This document shows positions 31,801-39,279 of a stretch of 64,000 nt of DNA, in pieces. The position numbers and the translations under genes were made by a program. This DNA is from Granulicella tundricola MP5ACTX9 (GTDB taxonomy: Bacteria > Acidobacteriota > Terriglobia > Terriglobales > Acidobacteriaceae), in assembly GCF_000178975.2 (NCBI RefSeq), contig NC_015064.1:1736001-1800000 (forward strand). The letters run 5' to 3'. Position 1 is the first letter of the stretch. Every line of letters starts with the position of its first letter. The notes beneath the pieces were generated by a model, which worked only from the letters and a program-made list of their open reading frames with translations, had not been told where the DNA came from and made no database searches.

Positions 31801-34708
31801 ATGCGCCGGTGACTGTGGAGGTGTAGGCCGAGGAAGGCGGCTGTCCGGGGCCGTAACCGAGATCTGCGATGAAGTCGAGCTTGTACGGGCCGGTGGCCGT
31901 GGCGCTCAGGCTGGTGAAGGCCTGGGCGACCTTGAAGAACTGCGCGGCGGGTTGGCCGACGGGCTGATTGCCAAAGGCGATCACGCCGTTGCTCACGGGC
32001 ACGATGGCGGTCGCGGTGCCGCTGAGCGAGACGTAGATGGGATTGATCCCGGTGCCGGAGCCGATGGAGAGCAGGCCTTGCCGCACGCCGGGCTGCGACG
32101 GCACGAACGAGATAGCGATGGCACAGGTCTGCCCGCCCGGCAGCGAGGTGCCGCAGCTGTTGACTTGGGTGAAGTCGCCAATGATCGCGAGCGTGATGGG
32201 GACGGCTGCGCTGCTGCTGTTGATGACGGAGACTGTCTGGTTGTTGCCGGAGACGCCGGTGACCACGACCGAGGTGGCGAAGGTGACGGAGCTGGGACTC
32301 ACGCCAAGGGTGGAGCTTGTGCCGCCTCCGGCTGGCGGCTGTGCGAGCGTCTGGCCGGTGAGCAGGACGCTGAGCCCTTGGTCGAGCGTGAGGGTTGCGG
32401 TGTCCTTTGAAGGCACGGTGGCAGAGAGATAGCCAATCTGTATGCCGCAGACGGTTCCGGGCGCGATGGTGGTTGGGCAGCTATCGGTGACCGTGAACGG
32501 GGAGCTTGCGGGAAGAGTCGCTGTGGCGTGCGCGATGGCGACCGACGAGCTGTTGGAGAGGAGGACGGAGCGCGGAAGGCGCATGCCACCGGGGTATTGG
32601 GTGCCGAAGTCGAGCTCAGACGCGGAGACGGAGAGCGAGGCGGCCTGGCTGTAGCCGGTGAGGACGACGTCGCGTGAGCCGATGGACCAGTCCGCGCTGA
32701 GCAGGCCGTCGTTTGCGGAGGATGTGGAGGCGGTGAGTGCGAGGGTGATGTGGCAGGTGGCGCCGGCGGCGAGGAGCTTGATGGAGTTGTCGCCGTTGAT
32801 GGGGCAATCGCTGGCCTGCTCGGTGAAGGGGGATGCGGTCTTGGCGGAGCTGTCGATGGCGGAGGTGAAGGTCTGGTTTGCGGTGCCGAGGTTTGAGACG
32901 GCGATGGTGCGGGTGCCGGGTGGGTTGGCTGAGGTCTGAAGGCCGAAGTCGAGTTCCTTCGGCGCGAAGACGATCGTGCTGGTTGGCCCGGTGAAGGCGG
33001 CCACTGTGACGGACTGCGAGGCTGCGTTGGAAGCGGTCGCAGTGATGGTTGCGACTGCGCTTCCGGCGAGAAGCATGTCGCACTCGCCACCGGGGCTGAG
33101 GGTAATGGGGCAGTTGGTTGCGAGGGTGTCGGCGGTGGTGGTGAGTTGCAGGTTGGTCGCCGGGGCTGAGCCGAGGTTGCGCAGGATCAGCCAGGGGCTG
33201 TCGTCGGCTGAGAAGACCAGTGACGGGGCGGATGTGGCGATATTCAGCTTGGCGAGATAGGCTGCTGAGCCGGCGCATAGGCTGCCGTTGCAGGTGGCGG
33301 CGGTGACCTCGGCTGCGCGGATCGTGGAGGGCAGAGCCGTGGTGAGGTTGTTGACCAGCGGCAGGTCATAGGTCTCGGTGGCGAGCAGCGCGGAACTGGC
33401 CGTGGGCTGGACGGAGCCTGCGATCAGCGGTGAGCCTGTGGGGTCTATGGCGATGGAGGTGATGGTGGCGGGCAGGCTGGCGTAGGTGGCGCTGGCGTTG
33501 GGCAGGCCGCCGAAGCGTGCGGTCTGGTCGATGATGTTCTGGGGCGTGACGTGGACGGCGTACGCGCCGCCCAGGGTGGCGAGCGCAGGTGAGGGAAGTA
33601 AGGGCGCGGTAAAGGTGCCGTCGACCCAGACCGAGCCGTCCGGTGCGGGGGCGAGCGAGGACTGCTGGCCGGGCGCGATGATGGTGGAGCTTTGTACTGC
33701 GCTGCCGTCCAGCGGAAGACGCAGCAGAACCTGGTAGTTCAGCGGAAGTAGAGGCTGAGTGGGCGTGCTGACCGGGAACTGGCCGAGCGCGATCGAGCCC
33801 GAGACGAGAAGCGTCTGGCCGGTGGTGTCGAGGGCGACTGAACTAAGTCCCTGGCCCGGGATGAAGGTGGAGAAGATGAGAACGTCGCCGGCGGGTGCCA
33901 GTCTGGTCAGAAAGCCGGATGGGTTTGCGACCATCGCAGGAACAAGCGCCGCGGCTGTGGGGAAGCCGGAGGCGGTGGTTGCGCCTGCGAGGTAGGCGTT
34001 GTCGAGCGGGTCGGCGGCGATGGCTATGGGGGTGGTGTCGCCGGAGGTGCCGGTGAGGTAGGTGGCGTAGACGAGGGTGCTCCCATCGGACGAAAAGCGT
34101 TCGACGAAGCCGTTCTGAAAGCTCCCTGTTGCGGGCGTTTGCTGGAAGCCACTGGAGGTGACGGGAAGGGTTGCGGAGAAGAGGCTGCCGGTGACGAAGA
34201 CGGCGTCGGCCGTGGCTGCGATGGCCGATGCGGCGATCCTGCTGCCGCCGGTGAAGGTGACGAAGAGCGGGTTGAGGCTGGGGTCGAACTTGGCGACGAA
34301 GGAGTTGGTGGAGGCGTCCGTGCGGGCCGGGATGGCGGCTCCACCGGTGCCGGTCAGGGTGGTGGAGGTCGTGGTCCCTGTGACGTAGACGTTGCCTGCG
34401 GGGTCGAGCGCTATGGCGAGGCCGATGTCGCCTTGGGCTCCGAGGAGAGCCTGAGCGAGGATGGCGTTGCCTGCGTTATCGGTCTTGAGGACGCGGACAC
34501 CGTCTTTTTGGTCGAGTAGCAGGTAGAGATTGCCGGCGGAATCTGTCTTGATGGCGTTGAACTGGCCCTGTGCGCCGGTTGCGTGAAGACCTGCGAAGGC
34601 AAGCTGCTGGGTCTGGTTCGCCTGCGCGTGAGCCGGGCGGGCAAGCATCGGCGAGGCTAGCAGCAGAAGTCCTGCGATTGCGGAGATCGCCTTCAGTCTC
34701 TTCATCAT
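28871..34708 (-). CDS. Very large secreted protein with SBBP and choice-of-anchor-D/ASH repeats
   Basis: A 1945-residue exported protein. A signal peptide (residues 1-28) is followed by SBBP/NHL-like beta-propeller repeats (IKTDSAGNLYLLLDQ, IALDPAGNVYVTGTT) to about 450. About twelve Ig-like ASH/choice-of-anchor-D repeats of roughly 100 residues come next, each ending in a Cys-containing ASCTI-LTFTPT-TG--GTLT pattern. Near the C-terminus are two hydrophobic helices (STLLCILLPGLMLLW and LTLLALSFTAFAIT), an SAGCAGG turn, and a final Ig-like piece ending LNLTVQ. It is probably a surface or adhesion protein. This architecture is strongly typical of acidobacteria. It lacks catalytic motifs. It converges on ribBA with only five bases between the stop codons. 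Confidence 0.85.
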   Translation of the reverse strand: MMKRLKAISAIAGLLLLASPMLARPAHAQANQTQQLAFAGLHATGAQGQFNAIKTDSAGNLYLLLDQKDGVRVLKTDNAGNAILAQALLGAQGDIGLAIALDPAGNVYVTGTTTSTTLTGTGGAAIPARTDASTNSFVAKFDPSLNPLFVTFTGGSRIAASAIAATADAVFVTGSLFSATLPVTSSGFQQTPATGSFQNGFVERFSSDGSTLVYATYLTGTSGDTTPIAIAADPLDNAYLAGATTASGFPTAAALVPAMVANPSGFLTRLAPAGDVLIFSTFIPGQGLSSVALDTTGQTLLVSGSIALGQFPVSTPTQPLLPLNYQVLLRLPLDGSAVQSSTIIAPGQQSSLAPAPDGSVWVDGTFTAPLLPSPALATLGGAYAVHVTPQNIIDQTARFGGLPNASATYASLPATITSIAIDPTGSPLIAGSVQPTASSALLATETYDLPLVNNLTTALPSTIRAAEVTAATCNGSLCAGSAAYLAKLNIATSAPSLVFSADDSPWLILRNLGSAPATNLQLTTTADTLATNCPITLSPGGECDMLLAGSAVATITATASNAASQSVTVAAFTGPTSTIVFAPKELDFGLQTSANPPGTRTIAVSNLGTANQTFTSAIDSSAKTASPFTEQASDCPINGDNSIKLLAAGATCHITLALTASTSSANDGLLSADWSIGSRDVVLTGYSQAASLSVSASELDFGTQYPGGMRLPRSVLLSNSSSVAIAHATATLPASSPFTVTDSCPTTIAPGTVCGIQIGYLSATVPSKDTATLTLDQGLSVLLTGQTLAQPPAGGGTSSTLGVSPSSVTFATSVVVTGVSGNNQTVSVINSSSAAVPITLAIIGDFTQVNSCGTSLPGGQTCAIAISFVPSQPGVRQGLLSIGSGTGINPIYVSLSGTATAIVPVSNGVIAFGNQPVGQPAAQFFKVAQAFTSLSATATGPYKLDFIADLGYGPGQPPSSAYTSTVTGACATCYLAVQFQPTAAGAQPGSLTLSSNAAGVPYTFSLTGTGLPLTGLLLSPLAQDFGSIPVHNVSGAISFTLTNQSVSGANVTIPTPTLAGDFALNPNGSCGTSLAPTASCTFALSFSPTATGARTGSLTFTSSDGTVTATLTGYGLPDPGIAINPLGLTFNNAPGPTATQQTVTLTNTDSVALQIGTPTFATSRFQAADGCSSLAIGANCTIAITFLPSTAPVLDSLTLPVTRAGSTSPVLYSVALNGAYTVSTAALQITPSQTDFGPTAIATQGPIRQFTLNNLTAKSLTLNLIIPRQFALSGTPCLTLAPSASCTIQLQFDPLTNADITGTLTAQATPTDGSAPSQAMAYLEGFGTSQGGTLSIIGGLQTGSILNFGQVTSGQTLARTLTLANTSAASAVTIRRITSGPPFLSTTTCTTSLAAGQSCSVTLTYAPSNQVATGTASPASTSDSGLLTIESDASSSPDLIHVIGQAGPLVVSNPSGTTPLATYTLSQSSFAFAQAQMGTATARQGVTLTNTGSIALHVLSATTTADFTTQNGCATILPAATCSLSVAFTPQTTGTHVSALDIATDSTTSLEFISLIGTATASPVSLSPTSLDFGPLVVGVSTTLPIQVTNSGSTAATITASSITGDYTQAGTCPPIGSPIPANSSCTLQIRFKPTQTGTRPGTLSLTTSASTIPLTASLTGTGIQSLLTSTPASLAFGNVTLGSSASMTVTLANIGTAPVTNITATISGDYTVTKPCTAASLAPNTNCQIQVTFTPTAIGLWPGTLTITSSDHSSPLLIPLSGTGIQLPSFTFTASGASSATATVISGTPATYALAVTPIAGFTGPVALTCASVVPGLYATCSIQPSTLTLAGSAQNSTVTINTITTLQARRAPLPSSTLLCILLPGLMLLWRKNRTLRQRATLTLLALSFTAFAITSAGCAGGAPARTSNVQSTPPGTYQYQVTATSTSGTQITQTVTLNLTVQ

Positions 34709-34811
34709 GAGGGTCGGCTGCGGTACTGCTCTGAGTGCAGCCTGTCCTCAATATCCACGTTCCTGAGCGGATTCGGTGGGTCTGTTTTGGAAACTTTCCG
34801 CTTGACCAAGG

Positions 34812-34836
34812 CACTTGTCCCAAAGTGGGACAAGTG
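34812..34836. promoter_or_regulatory. Perfect 10-bp inverted repeat between the HAD and ASH-protein genes
   Basis: CACTTGTCCC-AAAGT-GGGACAAGTG is perfectly symmetrical. It lies just past the HAD stop and about 100 bases upstream of the ASH-protein start, both leftward. With no T-run it is a poor terminator; it could be an operator for the large surface protein. No regulator is adjacent. Confidence 0.4.
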
Positions 34837-34842
34837 AACCGC

Positions 34843-35508
34843 TTAGACGTTCAAGTTGCCGGTCGTCCACAACTCGGTAGCACCCATCGCCGCGAGCGCC
34901 TGCTCGAAGGCCGGCTGGGTCTCGTAGCGGATCGCCTGCATCCCCGCCGCGATGGCTCCGGCAATGTTTTCCTCACGGTCATCGACGAAGAGAATGCGTT
35001 CCGCAGGCACGCAGAGACCCGACGCCGCGTGCTGGTAGATGGCAGCCTCCGGCTTGATCAGCAGAAGATGGTGAGAGAAGGTCAGGTGATCGAAGCCGGC
35101 CATCCAGGGCAGCGCGGCCAGGACGCCGTGCATCATCTCGTCACCCAGGTTGGAGAGGATGCCGGTGCGCGTGCCGGCGGCCTGCAGGCGCAGCGCCCAA
35201 TCCACCATGGGCTGATTGAGTTGCGTCCAAAGAACCGTATCGGCGGCGATGAGTCCGTCGATCTGGGGCGCTGCCAGAACATGGCCGACATCCTGGCCGA
35301 TCGCGCTCCAGTATCCGCGCCCGTTGAGGGTACCCCGGTCATAGTCCGAGCGGTGCTTCCAGTAGGCGTGGGAGAAGGTGGCCTCGTCGAGCGCGAGGAG
35401 GTGCTGCATCTCGGCCCAGGCCGCGGGATCGGGCGGTCCGGTCAGCACCAGACCGTAGTCGAACAGGACGGCTTCAATGACGGGTTTCTTCTGATCTTCA
35501 GGTTGCAT
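34843..35508 (-). CDS. HAD-superfamily hydrolase
   Basis: A 221-residue HAD phosphatase-like protein. Motif I is EAVLFDYGLVLTG, with the nucleophile Asp but Gly in place of the second Asp of DxD, as in some dehalogenase- and epoxide-hydrolase-type members. Motif II is GILSNLG, the Lys motif III is in LLLIKPEAAIYQ, and motif IV is ILFVDDREENIAGA. The cap is an alpha-helical insert (about 35-90). The substrate is unknown. It is divergent from the aminotransferase gene with 36 bases between starts and has no obvious operon partner. Confidence 0.85.
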   Translation of the reverse strand: MQPEDQKKPVIEAVLFDYGLVLTGPPDPAAWAEMQHLLALDEATFSHAYWKHRSDYDRGTLNGRGYWSAIGQDVGHVLAAPQIDGLIAADTVLWTQLNQPMVDWALRLQAAGTRTGILSNLGDEMMHGVLAALPWMAGFDHLTFSHHLLLIKPEAAIYQHAASGLCVPAERILFVDDREENIAGAIAAGMQAIRYETQPAFEQALAAMGATELWTTGNLNV

Positions 35509-35544
35509 AGAACCTCATTTTAGGCGAGCCGCTACCATGGAGAG

Positions 35545-36708
35545 ATGCCCGTCCGCTTCTCCAAACGAACTGCCTGGGACACCGGTGAGAGCACGCTGGC
35601 CGAGGCCGTCCGCCAGGTGCGCAGCAGCGGCCGCAGCCTGATCGATCTCACGCTCTCGAACCCCACGCTCTGCGGCTTTGAGTACGACTCGGCGGCTATT
35701 CTGGGAGCCCTTACCAACCCGGCGGCGATGACCTACGACCCTGACCCGCGTGGGCTGACCAGCGCTCGGCGGGCCGTCTCGCAGTACTATGCGGACAACA
35801 ATGCGCTCGTCGATCCGGCGCAGATTCTGCTGACCACCAGCACAAGCGAGGCCTACAGCTTCCTTTTTCGGCTGCTTTGCGATCCCGGTGACGAGGTGCT
35901 GGTCGCGCAGCCGAGCTATCCGCTCTTCGACTTCCTCGCCGACCTGGACGACGTAAACCTGAAGCCGTATCCGCTGTTTTACGACTACGGCTGGTGGATC
36001 GACTTCGCGGAGCTTGAGCGCAGGATCGGGCCGCGCACCCGGGCGGTTCTGCTGGTGCATCCCAACAACCCCACTGGGCACGCAACCGGACGCGCGGAAC
36101 GTGAACGACTGGAGGCGATCTGCGCGGAGCATGGGCTTGCCCTGATCGTCGATGAGGTCTTTCTGGATTACAGCCTGGGTGAGCCGGTGGAGAGCTTCGC
36201 CACCGGGCCGCATCCCGCCCTGACCTTCGTGCTGAGCGGCCTGAGCAAGATCTCGGCGCTGCCGCAGATGAAGGTCGGATGGCTCGCCTGCCAGGGGCCG
36301 GGGGAGTTGGTTGCGGAGGCGTTCGGACGGCTGGAGGTTATCGCCGACACCTTCCTCTCCATGAACGCACCGGCCCAGCACGCGCTGCCGACCTGGCTGG
36401 CGAGCAGGGAATCGATTGTGCCGCAGATCGTCGCCCGTACGCAGACGAACCTTGCGGCTTTGGCTGCTGCCGGCCTGGAGGCCCTGCCGGTTCAGGCGGG
36501 CTGGAGCGCAGTTCTGCGGCTGCCGGTCGTGGCGGAGGGACGGATTGATGCGCTGGTGCAGGAGGCCGGGGTGATCGTCCATCCCGGCTCGTTCTACGCG
36601 CTGCCGGGTAAGAACCAGATCGTCGTCATCCTGATTGGGCCGGTGACTGAGTTCGCGGAAGGCGTGCTGAGGCTCGCCCGTTGGTGTGAATCTAATTCGT
36701 TAACATGA
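35545..36708 (+). CDS. PLP-dependent class I/II aminotransferase
   Basis: A 387-residue fold-type I aminotransferase. LIDLTLSNPTLCGFEYD opens it, DPDPRGLTSARRAVSQYY is the substrate-side loop, HPNNPTGHATG holds the PLP-contacting Asn, and LIVDEVFLDYSLG the PLP-binding Asp. SGLSKISALPQMKVGW has the Schiff-base Lys near 234. The usual C-terminal Arg motif (RLSFA) is replaced by QIVVILIGP, so carboxylate recognition may differ. The donor and acceptor cannot be stated. GGAG sits unusually close to the ATG. The 3' end converges on the MBL gene, leaving about 54 bases. Confidence 0.85.
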   Translation: MPVRFSKRTAWDTGESTLAEAVRQVRSSGRSLIDLTLSNPTLCGFEYDSAAILGALTNPAAMTYDPDPRGLTSARRAVSQYYADNNALVDPAQILLTTSTSEAYSFLFRLLCDPGDEVLVAQPSYPLFDFLADLDDVNLKPYPLFYDYGWWIDFAELERRIGPRTRAVLLVHPNNPTGHATGRAERERLEAICAEHGLALIVDEVFLDYSLGEPVESFATGPHPALTFVLSGLSKISALPQMKVGWLACQGPGELVAEAFGRLEVIADTFLSMNAPAQHALPTWLASRESIVPQIVARTQTNLAALAAAGLEALPVQAGWSAVLRLPVVAEGRIDALVQEAGVIVHPGSFYALPGKNQIVVILIGPVTEFAEGVLRLARWCESNSLT

Positions 36709-36762
36709 GGTGCGGTGGGAGGAAGCTCTGGATGAGCGATCTCTTTCAAGCCCCACAAACAA

Positions 36763-37392
36763 TTAGGTTTGCAGAAACGGGTTCGATTCGCGCTCTTCGC
36801 CGATGGTGGTCGAGTCGCCATGTCCGGGGATGACAAGGGTCTCATCCGGCAATGTCAGGAGCTTGTTGTGGACGGATCGCAGCAGGGTCTTCAGATCGCC
36901 ACCGGGCAGGTCCGTGCGGCCGATTGAGCCCTGAAACAAGGTGTCTCCGGCAAGCAGCAATGTCTGCTCCGGCAGGTGCAGGCAGACGCTGCCCTCCGTA
37001 TGACCTGGCGTGTGGTGTGCGATCCCGTTCAGCCCCGCGATGGAGAAGACGTATCCATCCGCAAGATCCTGATCCGGCGCGGCAACCTCCGGAGTCTTCA
37101 TCCCGACCCATCCGGCCTGCACGTCCATCATGGCGACGAGAGGGAGGTCGCGCTGGTTGTAGAGGATGGGCGCGCCGGTGAGTCGCTTCAACTCCTGCGC
37201 TCCAGCGATGTGATCGATGTGCGCGTGGGTGATCAGGATCTGCTTGACGGTGAGGTTGTGTTTGGCGACGAGCGCCATGATGCGGCTGATGTCGTCACCA
37301 GGATCGACCACGATCGCCTCACGCGAGATCTCGTCGCCCAGGATCGAGCAGTTGCAGCGTAGCGGACCAACGGCGAGAATCTCGTGAATCAT
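36763..37392 (-). CDS. Metallo-beta-lactamase-fold hydrolase (glyoxalase II-like)
   Basis: A 209-residue MBL hydrolase. THAHIDHIAG is the HxHxDH zinc motif, AHHTPGHTEGSVC gives the next His, LLAGDTLFQGSIGRTDLPGG the bridging Asp, and VIPGHGDSTTIGEE the last His. That is the full metal set for the glyoxalase II/YcbL-type branch, which cleaves thioesters in the cytoplasm. It lacks the C-terminal domain of classical GloB. AGGAGAAGTA precedes the ATG at 37392; a longer open frame to 37449 enters the secG terminator and is less likely. Confidence 0.9.
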   Translation of the reverse strand: MIHEILAVGPLRCNCSILGDEISREAIVVDPGDDISRIMALVAKHNLTVKQILITHAHIDHIAGAQELKRLTGAPILYNQRDLPLVAMMDVQAGWVGMKTPEVAAPDQDLADGYVFSIAGLNGIAHHTPGHTEGSVCLHLPEQTLLLAGDTLFQGSIGRTDLPGGDLKTLLRSVHNKLLTLPDETLVIPGHGDSTTIGEERESNPFLQT

Positions 37393-37423
37393 TACTTCTC
37401 CTGGGCGGTAACGGCAAAAGCAA

Positions 37424-37449
37424 ATGCGCAGACCGAAGGGCCTGCGCAT
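37424..37449 (-). terminator. Terminator after secG
   Basis: ATGCGCAG/CTGCGCAT form an 8-base perfect stem around a 10-base loop. On the minus strand it ends in CATTTGCTTTTGCC, 22 bases past the secG stop and just upstream of the MBL gene. Confidence 0.6.
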
Positions 37450-37470
37450 CGTGTGGAACGGCTGTAGAGC

Positions 37471-37779
37471 TTATTTCTTAGAGGCGGGTGCGCTCTGCTG
37501 CGTCGGCGTTCCGGACAGGACCGAGTGGTCGCGGCTGGAGGTGCGCGAGAACATGATGGTCAGGCTGAAGGACAGGATCATGAAGATCACAGTCGAGTAC
37601 GCGGTCAGCTTGGTCAGGACGTTGGCTGCGCCGCGGGGACCGAAGGCGGTCTGTGAACCCTGGCCGCCGAACGCGCCGGCGAGGTCGGCGGACTTGCCGG
37701 TCTGGAGCAGGACGACGCCGATCAGGAACAGGCTGACGATGACATGGAGAGCGACGAGCAGATAAAGCAGAAAACTCAT
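37471..37779 (-). CDS. secG: Preprotein translocase subunit SecG
   Basis: A 102-residue protein with two membrane helices (LLYLLVALHVIVSLFLIGVVLLQ and TKLTAYSTVIFMILSFSLTIMF). The conserved loop QTGKSADLAGAFGGQGSQTAFGPRG between them is diagnostic for SecG. The C-terminal tail is Ser/Thr/Gln-rich (SGTPTQQSAPASKK). SecG improves the efficiency of the SecYEG channel. A terminator follows, so the gene is likely transcribed alone, although a promoter is not evident. Confidence 0.93.
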   Translation of the reverse strand: MSFLLYLLVALHVIVSLFLIGVVLLQTGKSADLAGAFGGQGSQTAFGPRGAANVLTKLTAYSTVIFMILSFSLTIMFSRTSSRDHSVLSGTPTQQSAPASKK

Positions 37780-38085
37780 GGTGGTCCGGGCTGCTTCCTT
37801 GATGCGAGATGAGGACTGCGAAACGGGAGGATGGTCAGACCCGCAGAGCTGACCGATACCTTAACCTGCACACTAGTTTACCACTGGTTTCGCCTTTCCT
37901 CCGCATCCTTTCTCCCAAGGGAAGCCGCGCGGATGCCTCGAAAGAGGGTTCCGAAATGGCTCTTTGTGGCCTATCCGGGAAAGGCGGCGATCCGTAAGGT
38001 TAGTCCATCACGAGAGAACCGATCACTCACCGGGAGTTGCCGCCCGGTTCACCGATTCAGGCTTCAAAAGCCGTCGAAGGATGGG

Positions 38086-39054
38086 ATGCCGATCATGATG
38101 GAACGCGCAGATCAACGAAGGGACTACAAGGAGCGGATCGCAGGGGCGTTCCGGATTCGGAAGGAGCGGGTTCTGCTGGTTCCGTCGCTGGCCAGACACC
38201 AGATAGCGATCACGCGGCTCACCTCCGAGCCGGGCTCGCCAGACCGGGTGATGAGGCTGACGTCTGAACAGGCGTTTCTGCTGCTGGTCGATCTGGCTCC
38301 GATGCCTGGAGCACAGACGCCCGCAGGCGGTCTCGCCATCCTTGACCTGAGCCTTCAGGCAGAGTTGCATGTGCCTTCGGGGTCGGACCGCGTCATCTAC
38401 CATCTCCCCCGGACGACCCTGAATGCGCTGGCGGATGAGTCCGGCATGCCCAGGATCGGTATGCTCCGCATGGTCGATCAGGTCGCCGATCCCGTGATCC
38501 GGCAACTAACGCAGATGATCCTGCCGTTTCTGGATCGGCCGGCAGACTGTTGCGATGTCGTGCTGGACAGCTTTCAACGAACCTTCTGCGGCTACGTCCT
38601 CAAGACTTACAGCGCTGGCCAGACGGTTGAGCTGCTGCAGGGCGGTCTTGCACCCTGGCAGAAGCGCCGCGTGCTTCAGCTTCTGCATCAGGATCTCGGC
38701 ACGGCTCTGCCGCTGGTGAAGATTGCGAGCGAATGCAAGCTTTCGGTCAGCCAGATGACGCGCTCGTTCAAGAAATCCTTTGGGCATTCGGTCCATCGTT
38801 ACCTGCTGCTGCAGCGCGTGGAGCGAGCCAAGGCGATGCTCTCGCATGGCATCGACCCACTGCCTGAGGTTGCGCTGCGGTCTGGCTTCTCCGATCAGGC
38901 GGCATTCAGCAGAACCTTTGGCGCGATCGTCGGGACCAGTCCCGGGCGTTGGCGCCGCGAGCGCTCGGTGCGGTCACGCGCCACCCATGCGAGTAGCTAC
39001 GTGCAACTGGCACGGCATGAGTCTACAACTGAGTTTGCGCCCCCGGCCTGTTGA
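38086..39054 (+). CDS. AraC-family transcriptional regulator
   Basis: A regulator of about 322 residues. An N-terminal sensing domain has no obvious cupin motif. The C-terminal AraC-type double helix-turn-helix reads LPLVKIASECKLSVSQMTRSFKKSFG, then AKAMLSHGIDPLPEVALRSGFSDQAAFSRTFGAIVGTSPGRWRRE, which matches the family consensus. The ATG at 38086 has GAAGG five bases upstream; an open frame continues 85 codons upstream to 37831 but is Arg/Ser-rich and probably not translated. The gene lies convergent to the efflux operon and could regulate it; that is inference from position. Confidence 0.85.
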   Translation: MPIMMERADQRRDYKERIAGAFRIRKERVLLVPSLARHQIAITRLTSEPGSPDRVMRLTSEQAFLLLVDLAPMPGAQTPAGGLAILDLSLQAELHVPSGSDRVIYHLPRTTLNALADESGMPRIGMLRMVDQVADPVIRQLTQMILPFLDRPADCCDVVLDSFQRTFCGYVLKTYSAGQTVELLQGGLAPWQKRRVLQLLHQDLGTALPLVKIASECKLSVSQMTRSFKKSFGHSVHRYLLLQRVERAKAMLSHGIDPLPEVALRSGFSDQAAFSRTFGAIVGTSPGRWRRERSVRSRATHASSYVQLARHESTTEFAPPAC

Positions 39055-39078
39055 TCCCGAATCATCGAAAGGCAAGCG

Positions 39079-39267
39079 ATGAACAACGCACATCCGTCAG
39101 CAAAGCAAGACAACCTCGGAACGCCGCGCACCAAGGCGGAGCTTTTGTTCCTGATGGGATCGATGCAGGATCTGGTCTGCCATCTCCTCATGAGAAATCA
39201 ACAGCTCCGCATGGCACTCCAGAAGCGGGAGTTTGAGATTTGTACGATCGATGACTCCGCCGCGTAA
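39079..39267 (+). CDS. Small hypothetical protein after the AraC regulator
   Basis: A 62-residue polypeptide (MNNAHPSAKQDNLGTPRTKA..., ending CTIDDSAA) with an amphipathic helix TKAELLFLMGSMQDLVCHLLMRNQQLRMALQKREFE suited to dimerisation or a coiled coil. AAGG lies eight bases before the ATG. It starts 25 bases after the AraC stop, so it may be co-transcribed. No family is recognised. Confidence 0.5.
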   Translation: MNNAHPSAKQDNLGTPRTKAELLFLMGSMQDLVCHLLMRNQQLRMALQKREFEICTIDDSAA

Positions 39268-39279
39268 AGGATGCGCGGA

